DNA of 5,836 nt, from NCBI GenBank assembly GCA_002774185.1, contig PEZG01000009.1, positions 1 through 5,836 of the forward strand. The letters run 5' to 3'. The DNA is from Candidatus Roizmanbacteria bacterium CG09_land_8_20_14_0_10_41_9. GTDB lineage: Bacteria; Patescibacteriota; Microgenomatia; UBA1406; GWC2-37-13. The number at the start of each line of letters is the position of its first letter. The first letter of the stretch is position 1. The translations under genes and the position numbers were made by a program. Positions 1 through 5,836 of this stretch are shown here, in pieces. Under the pieces are notes generated by a model, which saw only the letters and a list, made by a program, of their open reading frames with translations, was not told where the DNA came from and made no database searches.

Positions 1-1
1 G

Positions 2-907
2 CTTACAGACATTGACAGCGAAATTAAATCCGGGAACACATTTTCCTATGCGTTGAAAAAATACCCGCAGTATTTTCCAAACCTTTATATCGCGTTGGTA
101 AAATCCGGAGAAGCTTCTGGAAAATTAGGCGAAATACTTCTCAAACTAGCAGAGAACCTAGAAAAAGAGCGTGAGTTTAAAGGTAAGTTAAAAGGTGCCC
201 TTACCTATCCCCTTATTGTTGTCGTGGCAATGTTCATCGTTATGTTTATTATGGTTACGTTTGTTATTCCAAAACTTCTTGGGTTATATAAAGATTTTAA
301 AGTCGAATTACCCCTCACCACAAAGATTCTTATCGCGATATCCAGCTTCTGCACGCAGTTTTGGCCGGTAATCATTCTGGGTGCCTTTTTTGGATACGTA
401 TTTCTTCAACGGTATTTAAAAACCAGCGTAGGAAGGCTTATGAAGGATCAGCTCATGTTCAAGATTCCCGTAATAAGTAATGTTGTCAAAATTTCCGCAT
501 TAGTGAATGCAACAAGAACACTCTCCATTCTCATTGCTTCAGGAGTTTCAATATTGGAAGCTTTGTCCATCATTATCGATACTACAGACAATATTATTTA
601 TCAGAAAGCTTTTAAAAATATCCTGAAACAGGTGGAAAAGGGACAATCGTTGGGAACCGCTCTTGATCAGGAAGGGATATTCCCCCCCATCCTCGTTCAA
701 ATGGCTCTTGTTGGAGAGCAGACAGGGCATTTGGATGATACCCTCATGCGGTTGTCTAAATATTTTGAGATGGAGTCAGAACTGGCAATAAAAGCAGTTA
801 CGACCCTGATTGAGCCGGTAATTCTCGTTTTCTTAGGTGTGGGGGTAGGTTTCCTTGTTATGTCGGTAATCACTCCGATATACAACCTGACGAGTTCGTT
901 TAAGTAA
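2..907 (+). CDS. pilC: Type IV pilus / type II secretion inner-membrane platform protein, PilC/GspF family (5' truncated)
   Basis: This polytopic inner-membrane protein forms the platform on which the PilB/GspE-type ATPase drives pilin or pseudopilin assembly. The reading frame is open to the left edge, giving 301 visible residues. Family members are about 400 aa, so roughly the first 100 are missing. The TTG at 53 is an internal Leu codon, not the start, because the 17 codons before it already match the family (GNTFSYALKKYP). The family's duplicated motif is present twice: PNLYIALVKSGEASGKLGE (visible residues 26-44) and PPILVQMALVGEQTGHLDD (228-246). Hydrophobic segments lie near residues 68-92, 116-136 and 268-293, the usual PilC topology with two cytoplasmic T2SSF domains. 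The gene ends with TAA, 3 bases from the convergent recG stop, so no pilin gene follows directly. The family call is firm; pilus versus secretion cannot be decided without the upstream genes. Confidence 0.93.
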   Translation, partial: LTDIDSEIKSGNTFSYALKKYPQYFPNLYIALVKSGEASGKLGEILLKLAENLEKEREFKGKLKGALTYPLIVVVAMFIVMFIMVTFVIPKLLGLYKDFKVELPLTTKILIAISSFCTQFWPVIILGAFFGYVFLQRYLKTSVGRLMKDQLMFKIPVISNVVKISALVNATRTLSILIASGVSILEALSIIIDTTDNIIYQKAFKNILKQVEKGQSLGTALDQEGIFPPILVQMALVGEQTGHLDDTLMRLSKYFEMESELAIKAVTTLIEPVILVFLGVGVGFLVMSVITPIYNLTSSFK

Positions 908-910
908 TAT

Positions 911-2953
911 TCAGTCTCTTGCAATTTGTCGGGCTCGGTATGTTTCCACTCGTCTTTTAATTTCAGGAAAATCATCGATCTTGTACGACTGCATAAATGA
1001 GGACGCCGCATGCTTTGTTTTTTCAATGAGTTTCAAGTCGGTCAAAGAAGCTACCTTTAAATCCATGTATCCGTGCTGTTTGGTCCCAAACATATCTCCA
1101 GGACCCCGAGCCCGAAAATCGTATTCTGCAAGTTGGATGCCGCTTTGCGTACGGCAGAAAAAATGCAACCTTGAAAGAACAGGCTTCTCTTCTTTGCCTG
1201 TAAAAAGGAAACAATAGGATTGCGCACTCCCCCGGCCTACTCGTCCGCGAAGTTGATGCAATTGGGCAAGTCCGAAACGCTCTGCACCCTCGATTAACAC
1301 AATCGTTGCATTTGGGATATCTATCCCGACCTCAACGACCGGTGTTGTCACCAAGATATCGTACTCATGTTTTTTAAACTCTTCCATGATACGGTCTTTT
1401 TCCTTTGGTTTCATTTTCCCGTGTAAGAGCCCCACATTGAATCCCGAAAATACCTCATTTTTAAGATGCTCAAACTCGCTTTTTACTGCCCTCACGGATT
1501 TCATGGTTTCCATTTGCGATTCCTCAATCAACGGACACACGATGAATATCTGTATACTCTCTTCCCTGATTTTCTTTTTCATCCAGAGATATCCGGAGTT
1601 TCTTTTGGCAAGAGGAACGAGATACGTTTTTACCGGAATGCGACCTTTTGGCATTTCGTCGATCACTGAAAGATCCAGTTCTCCATATAGGGTTAGTGCG
1701 ACGGTCCTGGGAATCGGAGTTGCAGTCATCGTCAATAGATGGGGGGAACCCCCTTTTTTCTTGAGGAGAGATCTCTGCATGACTCCAAATCTCTGCTGTT
1801 CGTCAATGACCACCAACCCGACTTTTCTAAACGCCATATTCTGACTGATAAGCGCATGAGTACCAATGACGATATCGAAGTCCAGTGGGTTCTTTTTTAG
1901 TTTTTTGGATCCGGTATGTAATCCGACTCGGAAAGGAGTATTTTTAAAAAGGAGACAGAACGTTTGATAGTGTTGAGTGGCTAGGATTTCCGTTGGAGCC
2001 ATAAGTAAGGTTCGTGTTCCATTCAGTAAAGCGATCAAGCTGGCGATTCCCGCGACAACGGTTTTGCCTGACCCGACATCTCCCTGGATAAACCGATTCA
2101 TAGGTTTTACATCTAGCATATCCGTTTTCACTTCCTCAACCACGCGTTTCTGGGCCGAAGTTAATTCAAATGGGAGCTCAGAAACAAATGTACTTAGTTT
2201 TTTTTCTTGCTCGCCCTTTAGGGTGAAGCGATAGTCAGGTTTTTGTAAAGCCCATTCTTTTTTCAAAAGATGAGAGGAGAGTTGAATGATGAATAGCTCA
2301 TCGGATGCGAGTCTTTCCCGCGCGCGCTCCGACGCGCTAAGCGACGAGGGAAAATGGATTTGGCGCAGTGCGCTATCGACATCAGTGAGTTCGTTATCGC
2401 GGACGATTTCAACCGGAAGGTACTCCGGAATCTTTGGGATAGACACCAAAGCTCGATACATTTTTTCTCGGATCGTCCTTGTGGAAAGACCATAGGTTTC
2501 CGAATAAACGGGAACGATCCGTGCGGTATGGATAGTCTCAGAAGATAACCTCGGTATAACTTCATACTCTTTTGGCTGGATCGTTAATCGGGAAAAGGAT
2601 TTGTCCGCCGTACCGGAAACAGATAAAAAGCTTCCAACTTTTAAAATTCGAGTCAAATACGGTTGGTTGTACCAGATAATCTCAATAGTTCCGGTATCGT
2701 CTTGAAGGGTAACTTTCTGGATGGTAATCCTGCTTCTCGTATATTGGTTTTTTACGTTGGCGATCATTCCTTGCACGGTGATGGTTTCTCCCGGCTGTAC
2801 CCTACCGATTTTGGAAAGGATAGAAAAATCTTCATACCGAAACGGGACGTAGTTAATCAGATCATAGACCGTATGGATATTGAGATGTTTTAATTTTTTT
2901 ATGGTAAGGTGGCTGGTGTTCGGAAGCGATTCAATCCCTTGGTTCAACATCAT
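911..2953 (-). CDS. recG: ATP-dependent DNA helicase RecG
   Basis: RecG is a cytoplasmic superfamily 2 double-strand DNA translocase that remodels stalled forks and branch-migrates Holliday junctions. The 680 aa match the usual length (E. coli about 690). In order, the protein shows an N-terminal LNIHTVYDLINYVPFRYED segment (residues 24-42), an OB-fold wedge domain (about 50-150), Walker A GDVGSGKT (291-298), a motif II that reads DEQQ (384-387) rather than the usual DEQH, TATPIPRT (410-417), EVGIDIPNA (541-549), motif VI QLRGRVGRG (567-575), and the translocation (TRG) segment ARGPGDMFGTKQHG (615-628). The ATG at 2953 is the first possible start, because an in-frame TAA lies 12 bases upstream; a second ATG follows at once. 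No good Shine-Dalgarno precedes it, so translation may be coupled to the small ORF upstream. It ends with TGA, 3 bases from the pilC stop. Confidence 0.98.
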   Translation of the reverse strand: MMLNQGIESLPNTSHLTIKKLKHLNIHTVYDLINYVPFRYEDFSILSKIGRVQPGETITVQGMIANVKNQYTRSRITIQKVTLQDDTGTIEIIWYNQPYLTRILKVGSFLSVSGTADKSFSRLTIQPKEYEVIPRLSSETIHTARIVPVYSETYGLSTRTIREKMYRALVSIPKIPEYLPVEIVRDNELTDVDSALRQIHFPSSLSASERARERLASDELFIIQLSSHLLKKEWALQKPDYRFTLKGEQEKKLSTFVSELPFELTSAQKRVVEEVKTDMLDVKPMNRFIQGDVGSGKTVVAGIASLIALLNGTRTLLMAPTEILATQHYQTFCLLFKNTPFRVGLHTGSKKLKKNPLDFDIVIGTHALISQNMAFRKVGLVVIDEQQRFGVMQRSLLKKKGGSPHLLTMTATPIPRTVALTLYGELDLSVIDEMPKGRIPVKTYLVPLAKRNSGYLWMKKKIREESIQIFIVCPLIEESQMETMKSVRAVKSEFEHLKNEVFSGFNVGLLHGKMKPKEKDRIMEEFKKHEYDILVTTPVVEVGIDIPNATIVLIEGAERFGLAQLHQLRGRVGRGSAQSYCFLFTGKEEKPVLSRLHFFCRTQSGIQLAEYDFRARGPGDMFGTKQHGYMDLKVASLTDLKLIEKTKHAASSFMQSYKIDDFPEIKRRVETYRARQIARD
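1741..1759 (+). terminator. Terminator-like hairpin antisense within recG (weak candidate)
   Basis: On the + strand, five G (1741-1745) can pair with five C (1749-1753) across a three-base GAA loop, followed directly by six T (1754-1759). This is the shape of a minimal intrinsic terminator. It would act on transcripts running from pilC into recG on the antisense strand, since no terminator fits in the 3-base gap between those genes. The stem is short, and the same bases encode Lys-Lys-Gly-Gly-Ser-Pro in RecG, so chance is a real alternative. Confidence 0.25.
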
Positions 2954-2965
2954 ATCAAACCATGG

Positions 2966-3058
2966 TTATCTTATAAAAAGCATAGGTGCAAAAGATGTCA
3001 GGATAAGAAGGATAGATGAAACCACAACAATGATTTTCCATACGTTTTCTTTTTTCAT
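2966..3058 (-). CDS. Small hypothetical single-pass membrane peptide (30 aa) directly upstream of recG
   Basis: The 31-codon reading frame begins MKKENVWK and continues with about 21 mostly hydrophobic residues (IIVVVSSILLI, then LTSFAPMLFI), ending in Arg and TAA. A charged Lys-rich head followed by one hydrophobic helix is the layout of a small inner-membrane peptide with its N-terminus inside. A GGTGAG sequence (3069-3074) lies 10 bases before the ATG, and a TATAAT -10 box (3084-3089) is placed to give a leader of about 20 bases. The stop is 12 bases from the recG ATG and in the same frame, suggesting a two-gene transcript with translational coupling. An in-frame ATG at 3076 would extend the product to 36 aa (MVSIRR added). 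I do not recognise the family and assign no function. The alternative is that this is simply the recG leader. Support is composition, position and signals, not homology. Confidence 0.55.
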   Translation of the reverse strand: MKKENVWKIIVVVSSILLILTSFAPMLFIR

Positions 3059-3068
3059 TCGCCGTATA

Positions 3069-3074
3069 CTCACC
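3069..3074 (-). promoter_or_regulatory. Candidate Shine-Dalgarno (GGTGAG) for the small membrane ORF
   Basis: GGTGAG matches five bases (GGTGA) of the anti-Shine-Dalgarno complement AGGAGGTGATC. It sits 10 bases before the ATG at 3058, somewhat farther than ideal for this part of the motif. It favours the 30-aa start over the in-frame ATG at 3076, which would place this motif inside the coding sequence. Confidence 0.4.
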
Positions 3075-3083
3075 ATACACAAT

Positions 3084-3089
3084 ATTATA
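3084..3089 (-). promoter_or_regulatory. Putative -10 box (TATAAT) for the small ORF and recG
   Basis: The - strand reads a perfect TATAAT here. Transcription would begin about 7 bases on, near 3076-3078, leaving a leader of about 20 bases that contains the GGTGAG motif before the small ORF. No TTGACA-like -35 is seen at 16-18 bases spacing (the sequence there is GCGAGC), and there is no TG extension, so the call rests on the -10 alone. It overlaps the + strand -10 candidate by two bases. Confidence 0.5.
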
Positions 3090-3093
3090 TACT
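3088..3093 (+). promoter_or_regulatory. Putative -10 box (TATACT) for the PBP gene, compatible with a leaderless mRNA
   Basis: TATACT on the + strand differs from the consensus TATAAT at one position. Six bases separate it from the A of the ATG at 3100, which is where initiation would be expected, so the transcript could begin on the start codon itself. No convincing -35 is visible. A second TATACT at 3065-3070 is an alternative that would give a leader of about 23 bases without a Shine-Dalgarno. Confidence 0.4.
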
Positions 3094-3099
3094 ATTTCC

Positions 3100-5670
3100 A
3101 TGTATAGCTCGCGAAGAATGTCCATACGCAGACAGTATATGAAACAGAGGCTTATCTACCTCGCGTTGGTATCCCTCATCGGTTGCATCGTCGTTGGGTT
3201 CATCTTCTCTTTCCTTATATTCGCATGGTATGCAAAAGACTTGCCCTCTCCTGGGAAGCTGTCCCAGACGAGCGGGTACTCGACGGTGTATTATGATAGG
3301 GATGGCAAAACCCTTTACGAGATGTATAAGGACAAAAACAGGGTTCCCGTAAAATTTTCGGAAATGTCAACGTACCTAAAACAAGCAACGATCGCGGTTG
3401 AAGACAAAAATTTTTATAAACATAAGGGGATATCTGAAGGAGGGATCTTACGTGCCGCTTTTAACATCGTCTTTAAGGGGAGATTAGAGGGAGGTTCGAC
3501 CATTACACAGCAGCTTATCAAGAATGTGCTCTTGGATGCACGCAGAACCCCGTCAAGAAAAATAAAGGAAATGATCCTTGCTTTTGAAGTGGAGAGGCGA
3601 TACACCAAGGACCAGATGCTCGAGATGTATTTGAACGAAGCTCCCTACGGTGGAAGTTACTATGGGGTGGGTACGGCATCCCTGGGGTATTTCGGAAAAC
3701 AACCAAAGGATCTTAATTTAGTCGAATCCGCCATCGTAGCAGGACTTCCCCAGAATCCCCCTTACTATTCTCCCTATATCGGAAAAAACGACGCCTGGAA
3801 ATTTCGCGCACAGGATGTCTTGCGTAGGATGAGGGAAGATAAATATATAACGAAAGAACAGGAAAAAGACGCCCTTAAGAAGCTTGAAGCTGTTCGGTTT
3901 ACCTCACCCAAACTCGCCATCAATGCACCCCACTTTGTTTTCTTCGTGAAGGATCAGATCGAACAAGAATATGGAGGCAAACTGATTGAGCAGGGGGTTA
4001 AAATAAAAACGACCCTTTCCCTAGAAGTCCAAAAAATTGCAGAAAAAGTAGTCAAGGAGGAAATTGGAAAACTCGAAGACTATAATGTGGGAAATGGGGC
4101 GGTGGTAGTACTTGATTCGAAAACCGGAGAAATCCTCGCCATGGTTGGATCCTATGACTTCAATGACGAAAAATTCGGGAAGTTCAACGCGGCACTGGGG
4201 CTTCGGCAGCCGGGATCATCGATAAAACCAATCACCTATGCTCTTGCTTTTGAAAAAGGGTATACTGCAGCGACTCCCATTATGGACGTGAAGACCGTCT
4301 TTCCCAATCAAGGCGATAAAGATTACATTCCAGAGAACTATGATGGCAAATACCGTGGCCCTATGCAGCTGCGATTTGGTTTGGGAAACTCAATAAACGT
4401 CGCTGCGGTAAAACTTCTAGCGATGGTCGGAATACGGGATTTCCTCCAGAAAGCTTCTGATATGGGATTGGGAGGATTTGCTCCAACCGATGAAAATATG
4501 GCAAGATATGGTTTGGCAGTCACGCTCGGAGGAGGAGAATCCACGTTGTTGGATATGACCTGCGCCTTCACAATTTTTGCGAACAGTGGATTAAAAAAGG
4601 AAATATCCTCTTACGTTGAGGTAACGGATTTTAAGGGGAAAACCATCTACAAACAAGTGCGTGCGAAAGAAAAAAAAGTATTTTCTCCGGAAGTCGCTTT
4701 TCTGATTTCCCATATACTCTCCGATAACAATTCCCGGTTAGCAGTGTTTGGCCCCAATTCCTACCTAAATATACCAGGGAAAACCGTTGCAGTGAAAACC
4801 GGAACCACGGATGATAAAAAGGATAACTGGGCAATAGGATATACGAAGGATATCACCGTTGGAGTATGGGTGGGGAATAATGACAACTCAGCGATGAATC
4901 CAAAGATTGCGTCCGGCGCAACCGGAGCATCCCCTATTTGGTATCGGATCATGGGCGAACTTCTAAAAACCTATCACGATGGGATCATGGATAAACCCAA
5001 CAAGGTAAAGACAGTAGAGATCGATGCACTGTTTGGTGGGTTACCAAAGGAAGGCTATCCAACACGCTCTGAATATTTCATTGAAGGAACAGAACCGAAG
5101 GATGTATCCTCCTATTATAAAAAGCTGAAAATTTCGAAGTCCAATGGAAAATTAGCGAATGAGGTCGAAATAAAAACAGGTAATTTTGAGGAGAAAGAAT
5201 TCATCGTAATAACAGAAAATGATCCGGTTTCTACCGATGGAAAGAACCGATGGCAGGAGACGATTAATGCATGGGAAAAAGATCAATCGGATTCAAAATA
5301 CCATGCTCCGACCGAAACATCAGACTCATCCTCAGATTCCGTCATCGTCTCGATAAAGAATCCTTCGGATAAACAAACGCTCACGTCAAAGGATGTCGAG
5401 GTTAAGGTTAAAATAACCTCGATAGAACCGATTAAAAACATTAAGATGTATCTGAACGGTCAAGAAATAAAAAGTATTGATGGGGATAATAAAGAGATTA
5501 ACGAATCCATCTCTCTAGAAGATGGGGTATACGAATTGAAAATAATAGCGTGGAATCAAAAAGATAAGAATGGGGACTCAACGATTAGATTCGGAATAAA
5601 TAAGCCGTGGGATTATGCGACGCCAACCCCGGCGTCTACGCCAACTATTTCCTCATCGCCCGCTGATTAA
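3100..5670 (+). CDS. Class A penicillin-binding protein (PBP1A family): peptidoglycan glycosyltransferase/transpeptidase with C-terminal Ig-like domain
   Basis: This bifunctional mrcA/ponA-type enzyme polymerises lipid II into glycan strands and cross-links their stem peptides outside the cytoplasmic membrane. The 856 aa comprise a basic N-terminus, one membrane anchor (about 17-45), a GT51 domain (about 75-255) and a penicillin-binding transpeptidase domain (about 330-620). The GT51 motifs are EDKNFYKHKG (catalytic Glu101), GGSTITQQ (131-138), RKIKEMILAFEVERRYTKDQ (153-172) and ESAIVAGLPQNP (209-220). The transpeptidase motifs are SSIK (nucleophile Ser373, Lys376), SIN (431-433) and KTG (566-568), so both active sites look intact. 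A linker (about 640-745) leads to a beta-rich Ig-like domain (about 746-832) and a Thr/Pro/Ser tail. ATG 3100 is the first ATG in the open frame. Met7 (3118) and Met14 (3139) are alternatives, and none has a clear Shine-Dalgarno. The gene is transcribed divergently from recG. Confidence 0.96.
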   Translation: MYSSRRMSIRRQYMKQRLIYLALVSLIGCIVVGFIFSFLIFAWYAKDLPSPGKLSQTSGYSTVYYDRDGKTLYEMYKDKNRVPVKFSEMSTYLKQATIAVEDKNFYKHKGISEGGILRAAFNIVFKGRLEGGSTITQQLIKNVLLDARRTPSRKIKEMILAFEVERRYTKDQMLEMYLNEAPYGGSYYGVGTASLGYFGKQPKDLNLVESAIVAGLPQNPPYYSPYIGKNDAWKFRAQDVLRRMREDKYITKEQEKDALKKLEAVRFTSPKLAINAPHFVFFVKDQIEQEYGGKLIEQGVKIKTTLSLEVQKIAEKVVKEEIGKLEDYNVGNGAVVVLDSKTGEILAMVGSYDFNDEKFGKFNAALGLRQPGSSIKPITYALAFEKGYTAATPIMDVKTVFPNQGDKDYIPENYDGKYRGPMQLRFGLGNSINVAAVKLLAMVGIRDFLQKASDMGLGGFAPTDENMARYGLAVTLGGGESTLLDMTCAFTIFANSGLKKEISSYVEVTDFKGKTIYKQVRAKEKKVFSPEVAFLISHILSDNNSRLAVFGPNSYLNIPGKTVAVKTGTTDDKKDNWAIGYTKDITVGVWVGNNDNSAMNPKIASGATGASPIWYRIMGELLKTYHDGIMDKPNKVKTVEIDALFGGLPKEGYPTRSEYFIEGTEPKDVSSYYKKLKISKSNGKLANEVEIKTGNFEEKEFIVITENDPVSTDGKNRWQETINAWEKDQSDSKYHAPTETSDSSSDSVIVSIKNPSDKQTLTSKDVEVKVKITSIEPIKNIKMYLNGQEIKSIDGDNKEINESISLEDGVYELKIIAWNQKDKNGDSTIRFGINKPWDYATPTPASTPTISSSPAD

Positions 5671-5819
5671 TTTAAGAATAAATTCAAATAACAAAGTTCA
5701 AATAACCAATCAAGTTCAAATAACAAATCACAAATATTAAAACGTTTTAGATTTTATTATTTGAATTTTGTATTTGATTTGTAGATTTGAATTTTGTGAT
5801 TTGTGATTCGACTCTTAAA
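5671..5819. repeat. AT-rich imperfect inverted repeat (palindromic intergenic element)
   Basis: The stretch after the PBP stop has no gene. Its outer ends are TTTAAGA (5671-5677) and the complementary TCTTAAA (5813-5819). Its centre is the perfect palindrome TAAAACGTTTTA (5738-5749). The left arm is rich in TTCAAATAAC and the right arm in its rough complement (ATTTGAATTTTG twice, at 5759-5770 and 5785-5796), so the strand would fold into a long, mismatched hairpin. It starts at the base after the PBP stop and could act as a transcription end or mRNA-stabilising structure, or be a non-autonomous mobile repeat. Similar AT-rich intergenic repeats are familiar to me from candidate-phylum genomes, but that is from memory. 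The sequence beyond 5819 stays similar in style, so the true edge may lie outside the window. Confidence 0.7.
5683..5731 (+). repeat. Three direct copies of TTCAAATAAC in the left arm
   Basis: TTCAAATAAC occurs exactly at 5683-5692, 5697-5706 and 5715-5724, each followed by a CAAAG, CAATCAAG or AAATCAC-type spacer, with periods of 14 and 18 bases. The uneven period argues against a simple tandem repeat or an iteron array with helical phasing. These copies form the left arm of the larger inverted repeat. Confidence 0.75.
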
Positions 5820-5836
5820 TCTTGAATCCTAAATCT

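Noticed and set aside
53..55. TTG as the true start of the pilus platform gene
   Set aside because: The frame is open upstream to the window edge and the upstream codons match the family. This Leu sits inside the conserved first T2SSF domain, and the protein would otherwise lack about a quarter of its length.
682..688. A run of seven C in pilC as a possible frameshift or phase-variation site
   Set aside because: The frame is intact through the run, with conserved residues on both sides. Seven bases is short for phase variation, and there is no sign of disruption.
697..1026. A 109-codon - strand frame spanning the ends of pilC and recG
   Set aside because: It is out of frame with recG, antisense to the conserved pilC C-terminus and shows no domain. 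It looks like a shadow of the two real genes.
1386..1844. A 152-codon + strand frame antisense within recG
   Set aside because: recG is unambiguous on the other strand over this stretch, with all helicase motifs. The antisense translation has no family resemblance or coherent composition.
2880..3107. A 75-codon + strand frame spanning the recG start, the intergenic region and the PBP start
   Set aside because: It lies antisense to the recG N-terminus and the small ORF, overlaps the PBP start and has no recognisable protein features. The - strand small ORF explains the same bases better.
5683..5810. CRISPR array or origin iterons in the terminal repeat
   Set aside because: The units are about 10 bases with uneven 14 and 18 base periods and inverted arms. 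There are no unique spacers, no DnaA-box pattern I can identify, and no cas or replication genes nearby.

Overview
The window looks like ordinary chromosome from an uncultivated bacterium with the standard genetic code. TGA ends recG, TAA ends the other three reading frames, and Trp is encoded by TGG. The gene set, a class A penicillin-binding protein (PBP) with an extra C-terminal beta-sandwich-like domain and a Thr/Pro/Ser-rich tail, and an AT-rich intergenic palindrome together recall Patescibacteria/CPR genomes, perhaps Microgenomates. That assignment is inference from memory of similar proteins and is not proven by the sequence.

Layout from left to right: (1) The 3' three-quarters of a type IV pilus/type II secretion inner-membrane platform gene (PilC/GspF family) runs on the + strand and is cut by the window edge. 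(2) recG, complete on the - strand, meets it tail to tail with only 3 bases between the stop codons. (3) Immediately upstream of recG, in the same direction and the same frame, is a 30-codon ORF for a probable single-pass membrane peptide. (4) A very short divergent promoter region follows, where near-consensus -10 hexamers for the two directions overlap. (5) A long class A PBP gene (glycosyltransferase plus transpeptidase) runs on the + strand. (6) The last ~165 bases are non-coding and hold an AT-rich imperfect inverted repeat built from TTCAAATAAC-like units.

The genes do not form one pathway. They cover envelope assembly (pilus platform, peptidoglycan synthase) and DNA repair/recombination (RecG). 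I see no clear novel multi-gene system, phage, CRISPR array, tRNA or rRNA. The points most worth a second look are the tiny membrane ORF leading recG, the compact divergent promoter with a possibly leaderless PBP mRNA, the DEQQ helicase box in RecG, a terminator-like hairpin antisense within recG, and the terminal palindromic repeat.
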